Below are positions 1 to 8,342 of a stretch of DNA of 64,000 bases, in pieces. The notes beneath the pieces are model-generated. The model searched no databases, had not been told where the DNA came from, and saw only the letters and a program-made list of their open reading frames with translations. Position 1 is the stretch's first letter, and each line of letters opens with the position of its first letter. The position numbers and the translations under genes are program-made. The DNA is from Actinomadura meyerae (GTDB lineage Bacteria; Actinomycetota; Actinomycetes; Streptosporangiales; Streptosporangiaceae), in contig NZ_FZOR01000022.1 of NCBI RefSeq assembly GCF_900188445.1, positions 1 to 64,000 on the forward strand, in the 5' to 3' direction.

Positions 1-94
1 GCTGGTGGCGCGCGATCTCGTTCCCGCCGTGATCGAAGATCATGAAGCGGGTGCTGGTCGTGCCCTGGTCGAGGGCACCGACGAAGTCGGCCAT
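1..94 (-). CDS. glpK: glycerol kinase GlpK (N-terminal fragment)
   Basis: Only the first 31 codons are in the window; the gene runs off the left edge. The visible protein starts [20 protein letters not shown], the conserved phosphate-binding N-terminus (DQGTTSTR) of glycerol kinases, which phosphorylate glycerol to glycerol-3-phosphate in the cytosol. A strong AAGGAGGAG ribosome binding site precedes the ATG. It lies 37 bases downstream of the aquaglyceroporin gene in the same direction, the usual glpF-glpK order, so transport and phosphorylation are probably one operon. Confidence 0.93.
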   Translation of the reverse strand, partial: MADFVGALDQGTTSTRFMIFDHGGNEIARHQ

Positions 95-131
95 GGACTC
101 TCCTCCTTCTTCCGCCGCGGACGCGGCCCCG

Positions 132-980
132 TCAGGAAACGTCGTACTCCGGCTCGGGCCCGGTCGGCAGGGTGGCCTCTTCCTCCTCTTCGGGGATGTT
201 GCGCCCGATGAGCAGGATGTACAGGCCGGCCCCGAGGATGCCGCCGATCAGCGGCGCCACGATCGGTACCCAGAAGTAGAACTCCCCGTACTGGTCGCGC
301 CAGGCCGTCCCGTATCCGGTGATGTACTGCGCGAGCCGGGGGCCGAGGTCGCGGGCCGGGTTGATCGCGTACCCGGCGGCGGAGCCGAACGCCATCCCGA
401 TCGCCACCACGACGAGGCCGATGATGAGCGGGGCCATGTTCGCCAGCGGCGGCGCGTTGCGCAGGTCGGTGAGGGCGAGGACGAGGAACAGCAGGATCGC
501 GGTGCCGATGATCTGGTCCCGGAACGCGCCCCAGGTGTGGATCGGAAGCGACCCGTTGCCGGGCATGGTGGAGAACACGAACTGCGTCTTGGTCGTCAGC
601 CCCGGGTCGAACTTGTTGAGGATCTCGGTGTAGTCCCACCGGACGATCAGCGCCGCGACGAAGGCGCCGAGCGTCTGCGCGAAGCAGAACGGGAGCACCT
701 TGCGCCAGGGGAAGCCCTTGAACACCGCCAGCGCGACGGTCACGGCGGGATTGATGTGGCCGCCGCTGATCCGCGCGGAGACGTAGACGCCGAGCGTCAC
801 GGCGATGCCCCACGCCCAGGAGATGGCGTCGTGGCCGCCGAGGCTCTGCGCCTCCCCGAGCCCGCTGCCCGCGACGGCCTGGGCGACGACGCCCACCCCG
901 AACAGGATCAGGATCATCGTGCCGGCGAACTCCGCGGCCATCTCCCGGGCGAGCTCGGGGACCTTCGGCCATCGCGTCAT
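132..980 (-). CDS. glpF: glycerol uptake facilitator GlpF (MIP/aquaglyceroporin)
   Basis: A 282-residue integral membrane protein of the MIP family that lets glycerol diffuse across the cytoplasmic membrane. Both pore motifs are present: GGHINPAV (NPA at about residues 77-79) and GYAINPARD (NPA at 207-209). The Asp after the second NPA is the hallmark of glycerol facilitators as opposed to strict water channels. Hydrophobic segments fill the chain from about residue 17 to 260, and the tail is acidic (run of Glu near 264-268). The ATG at 980 is preceded by GGAGGAG; longer upstream ORF sequence is high-GC read-through. It is followed 37 bases later by glpK. Confidence 0.93.
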   Translation of the reverse strand: MTRWPKVPELAREMAAEFAGTMILILFGVGVVAQAVAGSGLGEAQSLGGHDAISWAWGIAVTLGVYVSARISGGHINPAVTVALAVFKGFPWRKVLPFCFAQTLGAFVAALIVRWDYTEILNKFDPGLTTKTQFVFSTMPGNGSLPIHTWGAFRDQIIGTAILLFLVLALTDLRNAPPLANMAPLIIGLVVVAIGMAFGSAAGYAINPARDLGPRLAQYITGYGTAWRDQYGEFYFWVPIVAPLIGGILGAGLYILLIGRNIPEEEEEATLPTGPEPEYDVS

Positions 981-1183
981 CGCTCCTCCTCCAGGACGTG
1001 TGACGTGGGCACAACCGACGCGGAGGCGAGTGCACATGGCGGGACGGGTCCACGGGGCTCCCGGCGGTACCACCGGCCCCGCGCCGTCCCTCCACCCCCG
1101 CGCGTGATCGCGATGGCGTGGTCGTTCCCAGCGGTGACCGGAGTACACGGCCAAATGTGCGCTGGGTGCTCACGATGCGACGG

Positions 1184-2881
1184 TCAGTGACCGCGGAACG
1201 CCTCTTCGAGCCACCAGGCGGGGCGGTCCCGGGTGACCTTGGCGTCCACGACCATCGGCCGGTCCCGCGGGCCGGCGAGCCAGTCCGCGACGGCGGCCAG
1301 GTCGTCCGGGCACCGGACGGTCGCCGCCGCGCAGCCGAAGCCGCGGCCGATCGCGGCCAGGTCCGCCGGCGGGAACACGACGGTGTCCAGCGGGTGCCCG
1401 GCCGGGCCGAAGTGGTACACCTCGGCGCCGTACGCCTCGTCGTCGTAGACGACCACGAGCAGGTCCAGCCCGAGCCGGACGGCGGTCTCCAGCTCCGCGA
1501 CCGACATCAGCGCGCCGCCGTCGCCGAGGGCGGCGACGGTGAGCCGGTCCGGGCGGGCGACGGCGGCGCCGACCGCCGTGGCGAGGCCGAGCCCGACCGA
1601 CTGGAACGCCTGGGTGAACACCAGCCCGTCGGCGTCGGGGACGTCCAGGAACATCGCCGGGTAGCCCATGAAGTTGCCCGAGTCGACGGCGACGGTGCGC
1701 TCGCGGGGCAGCATCGCGTCGAGAGCGATCGTCAGCGTCCGGGGGTCGACGCGGGGCCGGCCGTCGTCGTCGGCGTCCGGGTGCTCCTCGTACGGGACGT
1801 CCCGCCAGCGGCCCTCGCGGGCGAGCCGCTCCCCCACCTCCGGCGTCCGGTAGCCGGTGGCCCGGTGGCCGCGCGCCTCCAGCTCGGCGAGCACGGCCCG
1901 CGCCGTCTCGGCCGCGTCGCCGATCAGCCCGAGGTCGACCGGGCGGTGCGCCCCGAGGGCGCGGGCGTCGACGTCGACCTGCACGACCGTCGCGTCCGGG
2001 GCGATGAGCGCGCCGTGCCGCGTGGTCCACATGGTCAGCGAGCAGCCCCAGCCGACGACCAGGTCGGCGCCGCGGATCAGCTCCGCGGCGGCCGGGGTGG
2101 CGAACCCGCCGCTCACGTCCAGCGCGAACGGGTCGCCGGCGAACAGGCCGCGCGCGACGGCCGAGGTCGCGGGCAGCGCGCCGCAGCGGGCGGCCAGCTC
2201 GGCGAGCGGCTCGCGGGCGCCGGCCAGCCGGGCGCCCCGCCCCGCGATGAACACCGGCCGGCGCGCCGCCCGCAGCGCGTCGGCGAGCCGGGCGACGGCC
2301 GCCGGCGGCGGCACCGGCAGCGGCGGCACCTGCGCGGGCCGCGGCCGGTACCCGGCGGGCGGCGGGCCGGACCGGCGGGACGGCCCGTCCGGCAGCTCGG
2401 CGCCCTGCACGTCCAGCGGCAGGCCCAGCAGCACGGTGCGCCGCTCGGCGACCGCGGTGCGGCAGGCGCGCGCCACGTCGTCGAGCGCCGTCTCCGGCGA
2501 GTGGACCCGCTCGGGCACCGCCCCGACGGCCGCGGCGATCGCCGCCTGGTCGACCCGGAAGTTGGAGCGCACCGCGGCGGCGGCCACCTCGCCCGCGACG
2601 ACCAGCAGCGGCGTGCGGCTCTTGGCGGCCTCGGCCATGCCGGTGACCGCGTTGGTGAGACCCGGCCCCTGGTGGACGCTGACCACGCCGAGACCGCCGC
2701 TCACCCGCGCGTACGCGTCCGCCATCGTCACGGCGCCGCCCTCGTGCCGGGCGGCGACGTACCGGGCGCCGTGCGCGGCCATCGCGTTGGTGACGTGGAA
2801 GTTGCCGCTGCCGGCGACCCCGAAGACGGTGCGGGCGCCGAGCCGCGCGAGGGCCTCCCCCACGGCCTCCGCGACGATCAT
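1184..2881 (-). CDS. thiamine-diphosphate-dependent enzyme, acetolactate synthase-like
   Basis: A 565-residue protein of the ThDP enzyme superfamily (acetolactate synthase / benzoylformate decarboxylase-like). The N-terminal PYR domain carries the cofactor-activating Glu (ARHEGGA, Glu about 47). The C-terminal PP domain has the ThDP/Mg site starting GDGGALMSVAEL at about 453 and ending in a DD pair 25 residues later, where many relatives have NN. The ATG at 2881 overlaps the stop of the upstream cyclase-family gene (ATGA), so the two are translationally coupled. A true biosynthetic acetolactate synthase would normally sit with ilvN/ilvC; none is here, so a catabolic 2-oxo-acid decarboxylase, lyase or sulfo-acid enzyme is as likely. 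Substrate unknown. Confidence 0.8.
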   Translation of the reverse strand: MIVAEAVGEALARLGARTVFGVAGSGNFHVTNAMAAHGARYVAARHEGGAVTMADAYARVSGGLGVVSVHQGPGLTNAVTGMAEAAKSRTPLLVVAGEVAAAAVRSNFRVDQAAIAAAVGAVPERVHSPETALDDVARACRTAVAERRTVLLGLPLDVQGAELPDGPSRRSGPPPAGYRPRPAQVPPLPVPPPAAVARLADALRAARRPVFIAGRGARLAGAREPLAELAARCGALPATSAVARGLFAGDPFALDVSGGFATPAAAELIRGADLVVGWGCSLTMWTTRHGALIAPDATVVQVDVDARALGAHRPVDLGLIGDAAETARAVLAELEARGHRATGYRTPEVGERLAREGRWRDVPYEEHPDADDDGRPRVDPRTLTIALDAMLPRERTVAVDSGNFMGYPAMFLDVPDADGLVFTQAFQSVGLGLATAVGAAVARPDRLTVAALGDGGALMSVAELETAVRLGLDLLVVVYDDEAYGAEVYHFGPAGHPLDTVVFPPADLAAIGRGFGCAAATVRCPDDLAAVADWLAGPRDRPMVVDAKVTRDRPAWWLEEAFRGH

Positions 2882-3651
2882 CGCTCGATCAGCGCGAGGA
2901 CGCGGGCCGGGCTGCCGGAGCCGCCCTCGATCGGCAGCGGCGCGGCGACGAGCACGGCGCCGCGGGCCGGCAGCCGGGCGAGGTTCTGCAGCTGGGTGAG
3001 GCCGTACTTGCCCGCGCCGAGGAAGTAGGAGTGGCACGGGAACGGCGGGTCGAAGGCGTGGGCGGCGCCCGCGTCGGTCCCGACGGTCTCGACGCCGAGG
3101 CCGATCACGGGGGTCTCCTCGGCGAGCCAGCGGGCGCACTCGGCGGAGATCCCCGGCGTGCGGGGGCCGTTCTCGTCGGCGTTGAGGAAGGCGCCCTGGT
3201 CGCCGGACCGCGCGTCCCAGCCCGTCCGGTACAGCAGCCAGCCGCCGTCCGGGAGCGGGCCGTTCGCCTTCTCCCAGTCGCGGACGTGCTCGATCTCCAG
3301 CAGGAAGTCGGGGTCGGCCGCCGCCCGCGCGGACGCGTCCAGCACCACGGCCGGGGCGACCAGGCGGGCGGGCGGGACCTGCGCGACGTCCTCGCCGCCG
3401 CGCCCGGTGGCCCAGTGCACGGGGGCGTCGAAGTGCGTGCCGACGTGCTCGCCCGTCTCGATGTCGTTCCAGTACCAGGCGGGGCCGCGGTCGTCGTAGC
3501 GGCTGATCTCCCGGAGCCGGAACGGCACGGTGTTGGCGAAGGGCTCGGGCAACCGGAGGATCGGCGTCCGGTCCGACAGCGGCGCGGTCAGGTCGACGAT
3601 CTCCACCGAGCCGTCGGCGACGGCGGCGAGCAGCTGGGCGAGCAGGGGCAT
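2878..3651 (-). CDS. cyclase-family (kynurenine formamidase-like) metal hydrolase
   Basis: A 257-residue member of the cyclase/KynB family, metal-dependent hydrolases and dehydratases. The family signature HVGTHFDAPVHW lies at residues 69-80 and supplies metal-binding His and Asp; a C-terminal GSGSPARVLAL tail is also typical. The ATG at 3651 has a GGAGG site at good spacing and is preferred over the GTG 18 bases upstream. It is the first gene of a two-gene unit and overlaps the ThDP enzyme by 4 bases. No kynureninase or tryptophan dioxygenase is nearby, so kynurenine formamidase is not supported by context; the partner suggests a small catabolic pathway. Confidence 0.8.
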   Translation of the reverse strand: MPLLAQLLAAVADGSVEIVDLTAPLSDRTPILRLPEPFANTVPFRLREISRYDDRGPAWYWNDIETGEHVGTHFDAPVHWATGRGGEDVAQVPPARLVAPAVVLDASARAAADPDFLLEIEHVRDWEKANGPLPDGGWLLYRTGWDARSGDQGAFLNADENGPRTPGISAECARWLAEETPVIGLGVETVGTDAGAAHAFDPPFPCHSYFLGAGKYGLTQLQNLARLPARGAVLVAAPLPIEGGSGSPARVLALIER

Positions 3652-3760
3652 CCGGTCCTCCGGCGGCACGGGTGGCTGAGGGGGTGCGCGAGGTCCCCCG
3701 AACGTACCGCAGACGGACCCGCCGGGAGGGGCGCCCCGCCCGGGCCGCGCGGGCCGGCGG

Positions 3761-4231
3761 TCAGCCGTCCGCGAGCCAGGGGTACCGGGCGGTGTCGGCG
3801 CCGGCGTAGTCGGGGTCGAGGTAGATGAACACCCGCTGGATCAGCCAGTCGCGGATCTCGAACACGTCGCACCACCGGCCGGCGCCCCACTCGGGGACGC
3901 CCGCCCGCCACGGCCCGTCGCGGTGCTCCCCGTGGCTGGTGCCCTCGCACACCACCGTGTCGCCGCCGGAGAAGATCCAGTTGAAGGACGCGTAGTGGTG
4001 CCGGATCGAGGTGATCGTCGCGCCCACGTCGCCGAACAGCCGGCCGATCTCCTCCTTGCCGGTGGCGAGGCCCCACTTCGGGAAGTACACCTGCGCGTCG
4101 GACGCGAACAGGTCGAGCAGCGGCGCGCCGTCGGAGGTGACGCCGCCGTTGTCGAACCCCTTGAGGTACTCCAGCGCCACCGACTTGCGCTGCTCGTCCG
4201 TCATCGTCTGCCTGCTGAGCGCCACTGCCAT
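3761..4231 (-). CDS. SnoaL/NTF2-like protein
   Basis: A 156-residue protein with the alpha+beta cone pattern of the SnoaL/NTF2 superfamily: an N-terminal helix (SVALEYLKGFDNGG), then beta-rich sequence with Trp/Tyr/Phe-rich strands (VYFPKWGLATG, HHYASFNWIF) and a C-terminal VFIYLDPDY strand. Members are small hydrolases, isomerases or cyclases, or non-enzymatic pockets. Nothing identifies a substrate. It lies upstream of, and points toward, the cyclase/ThDP pair with a 109-base gap, so it may share their pathway. The start is uncertain (ATG 4231, GTG 4234, or ATG 4204). Confidence 0.7.
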   Translation of the reverse strand: MAVALSRQTMTDEQRKSVALEYLKGFDNGGVTSDGAPLLDLFASDAQVYFPKWGLATGKEEIGRLFGDVGATITSIRHHYASFNWIFSGGDTVVCEGTSHGEHRDGPWRAGVPEWGAGRWCDVFEIRDWLIQRVFIYLDPDYAGADTARYPWLADG

Positions 4232-4318
4232 CACCGTCCGCCTCGCCGGGGCCGCCCAGGCGACGGTAACCCGGCGCCGCGCCCGGGATCGACCCTCTGG
4301 AACAAAGTGGACGCCGCC

Positions 4319-4337
4319 TCGGGTTAGGGTTACCTAA
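4319..4337 (+). promoter_or_regulatory. IdeR/DmdR-type iron box
   Basis: The 19 bases TCGGGTTAGGGTTACCTAA match about 15 of 19 positions of the actinobacterial iron-box consensus TTAGGTTAGGCTAACCTAA, with a perfect right half (ACCTAA) and intact GGTTAG core. The box ends 26 bases before the start codon of the siderophore-interacting protein, a typical place for Fe(II)-dependent repression. Recognition by an IdeR/DmdR regulator is inferred. Confidence 0.72.
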
Positions 4338-4363
4338 GTACGGCGGATCACATCGGAGGACGC

Positions 4364-5233
4364 ATGGCGACGGAACCGGCACCCGAACCGGCACGCGAAC
4401 CGGCACGCAGGGGACGCGCGCTCCACCGGGGGACGGTGCTGCGCACCGAGCGCCTCACCCCGCACATGATCCGCGTGGTCCTCGGCGGCGACGGCCTCGC
4501 GCGGTTCACCGCGGGCGAGTTCACCGACCACTACGTGAAGCTGCTGTTCCCGCGTCCGGGCGTCGCCTACCCCGAGCCGTTCGACATGGAGCGGGTGCGC
4601 GCCGAGCTGCCGCGCGAGCAGTGGCCCGCGACCCGCACCTACACCGTCCGCGCGTGGGACGAGCTGGCACGCGAGCTGACGATCGACTTCGTCCACCACG
4701 GCGACAAGGGCCTCGCCGGCCCGTGGGCGGCGAACGCCCGGCCGGGCGACGAGATCATGTTCAACGGCCCCGGCGGCGCCTACGCGCCGCGCCCGGCCGC
4801 GGACTGGCACCTGCTCGCCGGCGACGAGAGCGCGCTGCCCGCGATCGCCGCCGCCCTCGAACGCCTCCCCGAGTCCGCCCCGGCCCGCGTCTTCATCGAG
4901 GTCGCCGGCCCGGAGGAGGAGCAGCCGCTGCGCGGCTCGGCCCGCACCGAGATCGTCTGGCTGCACCGCGGCGCCGGCCGGGTCGGCGAGCTGCTGGCCG
5001 AGACCGTGCAGAAGCTCGACTTCCCCGACGGCGAGGTGCACGCCTTCGTCCACGGCGAGGCCGGCTTCGTCAAGGCGCTGCGCCGCCACCTGCGCGTCGA
5101 GCGGGGCCTGCCCCTCGACCTGCTCTCGATCTCCGGCTACTGGCGGCTCGGCCGCGACGAGGACGGCTGGCAGTCGAGCAAGCGCGAATGGAACCGCCAG
5201 GTCGAGCAGGAGGAGGCCGAGGCCCTCGCCTGA
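4364..5233 (+). CDS. siderophore-interacting protein (FAD-dependent ferric-siderophore reductase)
   Basis: A 289-residue SIP-family flavoprotein. It carries the FAD-binding motif RTYTVR (residues 91-96), a following beta-barrel segment (IDFVHHGDKGLAGPWA) and a C-terminal NAD(P)H domain ending with GYWRLGRDEDGW, all diagnostic of ViuB/YqjH relatives. These cytosolic enzymes reduce Fe(III)-siderophores so that iron is released after uptake. The ATG at 4364 has a GGAGGA site. The iron box just upstream supports expression under iron limitation. It is monocistronic; no siderophore synthesis or transport genes are in the window. Confidence 0.9.
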   Translation: MATEPAPEPAREPARRGRALHRGTVLRTERLTPHMIRVVLGGDGLARFTAGEFTDHYVKLLFPRPGVAYPEPFDMERVRAELPREQWPATRTYTVRAWDELARELTIDFVHHGDKGLAGPWAANARPGDEIMFNGPGGAYAPRPAADWHLLAGDESALPAIAAALERLPESAPARVFIEVAGPEEEQPLRGSARTEIVWLHRGAGRVGELLAETVQKLDFPDGEVHAFVHGEAGFVKALRRHLRVERGLPLDLLSISGYWRLGRDEDGWQSSKREWNRQVEQEEAEALA

Positions 5234-5239
5234 CCGGCG

Positions 5240-5274
5240 CCTGACCTGGCCCGGGACCGGGCGCCCGGGTCAGG
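5240..5274. terminator. inverted repeat between convergent genes
   Basis: CCTGACC (5240-5246) pairs with GGTCAGG (5268-5274), with further GC pairing inside (CCCGG/CCGGG). It lies between the stop of the siderophore-interacting protein gene and the stop of the convergent ABC1 kinase gene, whose stop codon is in the right arm. A bidirectional terminator is likely; there is no clear U-tract. Confidence 0.45.
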
Positions 5275-6655
5275 CCGTGGCCTGGGCCGGGCCGTCCAGG
5301 CCGCCGGCGTCCTCGCCGTCGAGGTCTCCGGGGCCGCCGTCGTCGGCGAAGCCGGGGAGCCACCGCTCCGCCTCGGCGCGGAAGGCGCCCTCGGCCTCCA
5401 GCTGGCACAGGACGCCGCCGCAGCCCGACAGGGCGCGGCTCACGGCCAGGTACTGCGGCGGGAGCCGGAACGCGCGGGCGACCGCGCCGGGGCGCATGTC
5501 GGAGGCGAGCCCGAGGCCGCGGGCCGTCTGCTCGCGCAGCCACTCGCGGGAGTAGCGGAAGCGCTCCACCGCGAACGGCGCGGCGTGCGGGGCGACGAGG
5601 TCGGCGATCTCCTCCGGGTCCACCTCGGCCTCGGGGACGAGGAAGCCCTCGTCGCAGAGGGCGTCGACGATCTCGTCGGGGTCGCCGAGGGTGCCGATGC
5701 GCAGCAGCCGGCCGATCGACCACTGCAGCTCCGCCGGGACGCGGGCGGCGCCGCCGAAGTCCAGCACGCCGAGGCGGCCGTCGTCCAGCAGCCGGAAGTT
5801 GCCCGGGTGCGGGTCGATGTGGATCATCTCGCAGCGGGCCGGGCCGGACAGCAGGAAGCGGAACAGCAGCAGGCCGGCGCGGTCGCGGCGGTCCTGGTCG
5901 CCCTCCGCGATGACCTTGGCGAGCGGGGTGCCGTCCAGCCACTCGGTGACCAGCACGTTCCCGGACTGCGCGACCACGGCGGGGACGGCGAAGTCGGGGT
6001 CGCCGGCGTAGGCGTCGTGGAAGGCGGTCTGGGCGCGCGCCTCGTCGACGTAGTCGAGCTCCTTCTCCAGGCGGCGCTTCAGGTCGGCGACGACGGGCTT
6101 GACCTCGACGCCGGGGAACAGCGGGGTGAACAGCCGGCTCAGCCGGGAGATCTGGTTGAAGTCGCTCATCAGCGCCTGCGCGGCGCCGGGGTACTGCACC
6201 TTGACCGCGACCGTGCGGCCGTCGTGCCAGACGGCCTTGTGCACCTGCCCGATGGACGCGGCGGCGGCCGGGCGGTCGTCGAAGTCGTCGAACAGGTCGC
6301 GCCAGTCCTCGCCGAGGCCCTCGGCGAGGACCTTGTGGGTGGTGGCGGCCGGCATCGGCGGCGCCGACTCCTGGAGGCGGGTGAGGCTGGCGCGGAACGG
6401 GCCCGCGATCTCCTCGGGCAGCCCCGCCTCGAAGATCGACAGCAGCTGGCCGACCTTCATCGCGCCGCCCTTCAGCTCGCCGAGCACGGCGAACAGCTGC
6501 TCGGCGGTGCGGCGCTGGACCTCCAGCGCCACGGCCTCGGCCGGGCGGCCGAAGGTCCGCTTGCCGAGTCCGAGGGCGGTGCGCCCGGCGAAGCCCAGCG
6601 GGAGGGTCGCCAGCTTGGCGGTGCGCGTCACCGCGCGGCGGGGGATGTCACTCAC
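5270..6655 (-). CDS. ABC1/UbiB-family protein kinase-like (AarF)
   Basis: A 461-residue atypical kinase-like protein. It shows the family's KxGQ motif (KVGQ, about 67-70), the Ala-rich nucleotide loop followed by SIGQVH (131-139), the VAVKVQYPG strand (149-157), the catalytic region HIDPHPGNF (279-287) and DFGG metal-binding motif (299-302). UbiB/ADCK proteins are ATPases linked to quinone lipid metabolism; actinobacterial members are mostly uncharacterised and here probably act near the membrane on isoprenoid quinones. The GTG at 6655 was chosen because homology begins just after it; a longer frame to 6721 exists. Monocistronic. Confidence 0.85.
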   Translation of the reverse strand: MSDIPRRAVTRTAKLATLPLGFAGRTALGLGKRTFGRPAEAVALEVQRRTAEQLFAVLGELKGGAMKVGQLLSIFEAGLPEEIAGPFRASLTRLQESAPPMPAATTHKVLAEGLGEDWRDLFDDFDDRPAAAASIGQVHKAVWHDGRTVAVKVQYPGAAQALMSDFNQISRLSRLFTPLFPGVEVKPVVADLKRRLEKELDYVDEARAQTAFHDAYAGDPDFAVPAVVAQSGNVLVTEWLDGTPLAKVIAEGDQDRRDRAGLLLFRFLLSGPARCEMIHIDPHPGNFRLLDDGRLGVLDFGGAARVPAELQWSIGRLLRIGTLGDPDEIVDALCDEGFLVPEAEVDPEEIADLVAPHAAPFAVERFRYSREWLREQTARGLGLASDMRPGAVARAFRLPPQYLAVSRALSGCGGVLCQLEAEGAFRAEAERWLPGFADDGGPGDLDGEDAGGLDGPAQATA

Positions 6656-6746
6656 GGCCCGGCCGTCCCTTGTTCGACGATGCGTCCAATGCCATAGCCT
6701 CTCATGGCCGACGAATGCCACAAAGTGGTCAATCGCCGTCCATTGT

Positions 6747-7409
6747 TCAGCGTTCGGCGGGCCGCTGAGATTCCCGGACGCGAGATTCCCGGTCGTGGGA
6801 CGGCCGGGCGCCGCCCTCCGGCACGCAGGGGCGCAGCAGCAGCTCGACGACCTCCAGGGCCCGGTCGATCTCCGGCCGGCTCCCGCCCAGGAAGTGGGCG
6901 TACATGAACGAGTCGGCGACCCGTACGATCGCCTGCGCCAGCGTGCGGGTGGGCAGCGGGACGCGCAGCGCGCCGCGGTCGATCTCCGCCTGCAGCTCGC
7001 CCGCCAGCAGGTCGGCCGCGCGGTCCTCGATGGTGCCGGGCATGGTGGCCAGCCGGATGAACAGCCGCGGCTCGCGCTCGGTGAACGCCTTCAGCGGCGC
7101 CGCGTCCACGACCGCGCGCATGAAGCGCTCCAGGAGGGCGAGGATCCGCGGCGCGCCCGCGCCGCCGACGCCGCGCGCCGCGACGCGGTAGGTGCGCTCG
7201 GTCATCTCCGCGAGGACCGCCCCGATGAGCTGCTCGCGCCCGCCCACCCACCGGTACAGCGTCGCGCGCCCGACGCCCAGCTCCGCCGCCAGCGCCGACA
7301 TGTCGATCGGGTCGCCGCGCAGGTAGTGCGCGGACGCGGCGGCGAGCGCCGCGGACGGACCGGTCGCGGGCCGGGCGGGGACGTCCGGGGGAACGGGGCT
7401 GCCGCTCAT
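6747..7409 (-). CDS. TetR-family regulator (QsdR-like)
   Basis: A 220-residue repressor with a helix-turn-helix at about 36-62 (MSALAAELGVGRATLYRWVG, then GREQLIG), followed by a variable helical ligand-binding domain. The sequence around the HTH resembles the QsdR subgroup of TetR regulators. It is divergent from the cyanophycin genes across a 93-base gap that contains a long inverted repeat, so it may control cphB-cphA, itself, or both. The C-terminal 20 residues are Arg/Ser-rich and probably disordered. Confidence 0.82.
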   Translation of the reverse strand: MSGSPVPPDVPARPATGPSAALAAASAHYLRGDPIDMSALAAELGVGRATLYRWVGGREQLIGAVLAEMTERTYRVAARGVGGAGAPRILALLERFMRAVVDAAPLKAFTEREPRLFIRLATMPGTIEDRAADLLAGELQAEIDRGALRVPLPTRTLAQAIVRVADSFMYAHFLGGSRPEIDRALEVVELLLRPCVPEGGARPSHDRESRVRESQRPAER

Positions 7410-7467
7410 CCGCACAGCATGGCACAGCGTCGCGCCGCGTCCGGGTCCGGACTCCACGCAATTGTGC

Positions 7468-7494
7468 GACTACCACCCGTGATCGGGGGTAGTC
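7468..7494. promoter_or_regulatory. inverted repeat upstream of cphB
   Basis: GACTACC (7468-7474) is repeated inverted as GGTAGTC (7488-7494); the arms extend inward as CCC/GGG with one bulged A, leaving a 6-base loop. It is only 8 bases before the presumed GTG start of cphB, and the right arm contains the only G-rich stretch (GGGGG) that could be its ribosome binding site. It could be a TetR operator or an RNA hairpin limiting translation. Confidence 0.5.
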
Positions 7495-7502
7495 AGCTCA
7501 GT

Positions 7503-8339
7503 GTGAAGGCCGAACATGGGGACGCCGGACGCAAGGGCCGGCTGCTGATCATCGGTGGGGCGGAGAATCGGACCTGCGGGGCCGGGCCGCTGGAGACGTT
7601 CGTCGAGCTGGCCGGGGCCGAGGACGCGCGGATCGTGGTGGTGACGACGGCGACGGAGGTGCCCGAGGAGGTCGCCGAGGAGTACACGGCGGTGTTCGGG
7701 CGGCTCGGCGTGCCGTCGGTCCGGGAGCTGCGGCTGCTCGGCCGCGCCGCGGCCGACGACCCGGCGACGCTGCGGGCGCTGGACAACGCGACCGGCGTGC
7801 TGTTCAGCGGCGGCGACCAGTCGAGGATCCGGACGCTGGTGGGGTCGCGGACCAACGAGCTGCTCAAGCGGCGCCTCGACCAGGAGGGCCTGGTCATCGC
7901 CGGGACGAGCGCCGGCGCGACCGCGATGGGGCACTGGATGATCCTGGGCGGGCACGGCCACGAGGTCGCCGCCTCCAGCGTGAAGGTCGGCCCGGGCCTC
8001 GCGCTGCTGGACAACGTGCTGATCGACATGCACTTCAACGAGCGCGGGCGGCTGCCGCGGCTGATGAGCGGCATCGCGCTCGACACCCGGCTGCTCGGCG
8101 TCGGGATCGACGAGGACACGGCGATCGTCGTGGGCGACGGCCAGTTCGAGGTCGTCGGGACCGGGGTGGTGACGGTCGTGGACGCCGGGCAGTCCACCAT
8201 CGCCTACGCCGCCTCCGACGACGAGCCGATGGCCATGTTCGACGTGTCGCTGCACCTGCTGCCGGCCGGCTGCGCGTTCCAGATGAACGACAAGCTGCCC
8301 GCGATCGGCAACATGCGCGGCCCGGACGAGGAGGACTGA
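7503..8339 (+). CDS. cphB: cyanophycinase CphB
   Basis: A 278-residue serine exopeptidase that cleaves cyanophycin to beta-Asp-Arg dipeptides. It has the nucleophile elbow GTSAGA (134-139, Ser about 136) and the FSGGDQ motif (101-106) of the cyanophycinase/peptidase S51 family, plus the helical segment around TNELLKRRL. The start is uncertain: the GTG at 7503 gives a family-length protein, and GTG codons at 7464 and 7479 are in frame. It lies 3 bases upstream of cphA and is surely co-transcribed. It lacks a recognisable signal peptide, so intracellular turnover of the polymer is expected. Confidence 0.88.
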   Translation: MKAEHGDAGRKGRLLIIGGAENRTCGAGPLETFVELAGAEDARIVVVTTATEVPEEVAEEYTAVFGRLGVPSVRELRLLGRAAADDPATLRALDNATGVLFSGGDQSRIRTLVGSRTNELLKRRLDQEGLVIAGTSAGATAMGHWMILGGHGHEVAASSVKVGPGLALLDNVLIDMHFNERGRLPRLMSGIALDTRLLGVGIDEDTAIVVGDGQFEVVGTGVVTVVDAGQSTIAYAASDDEPMAMFDVSLHLLPAGCAFQMNDKLPAIGNMRGPDEED

Positions 8340-8342
8340 GCC

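Noticed and set aside
42-3028. Long plus-strand ORFs (382 and 636 codons) over glpF and the ThDP/cyclase genes
   Set aside because: They are antisense shadows of real genes; composition is Arg/Gly/Pro-rich without motifs.
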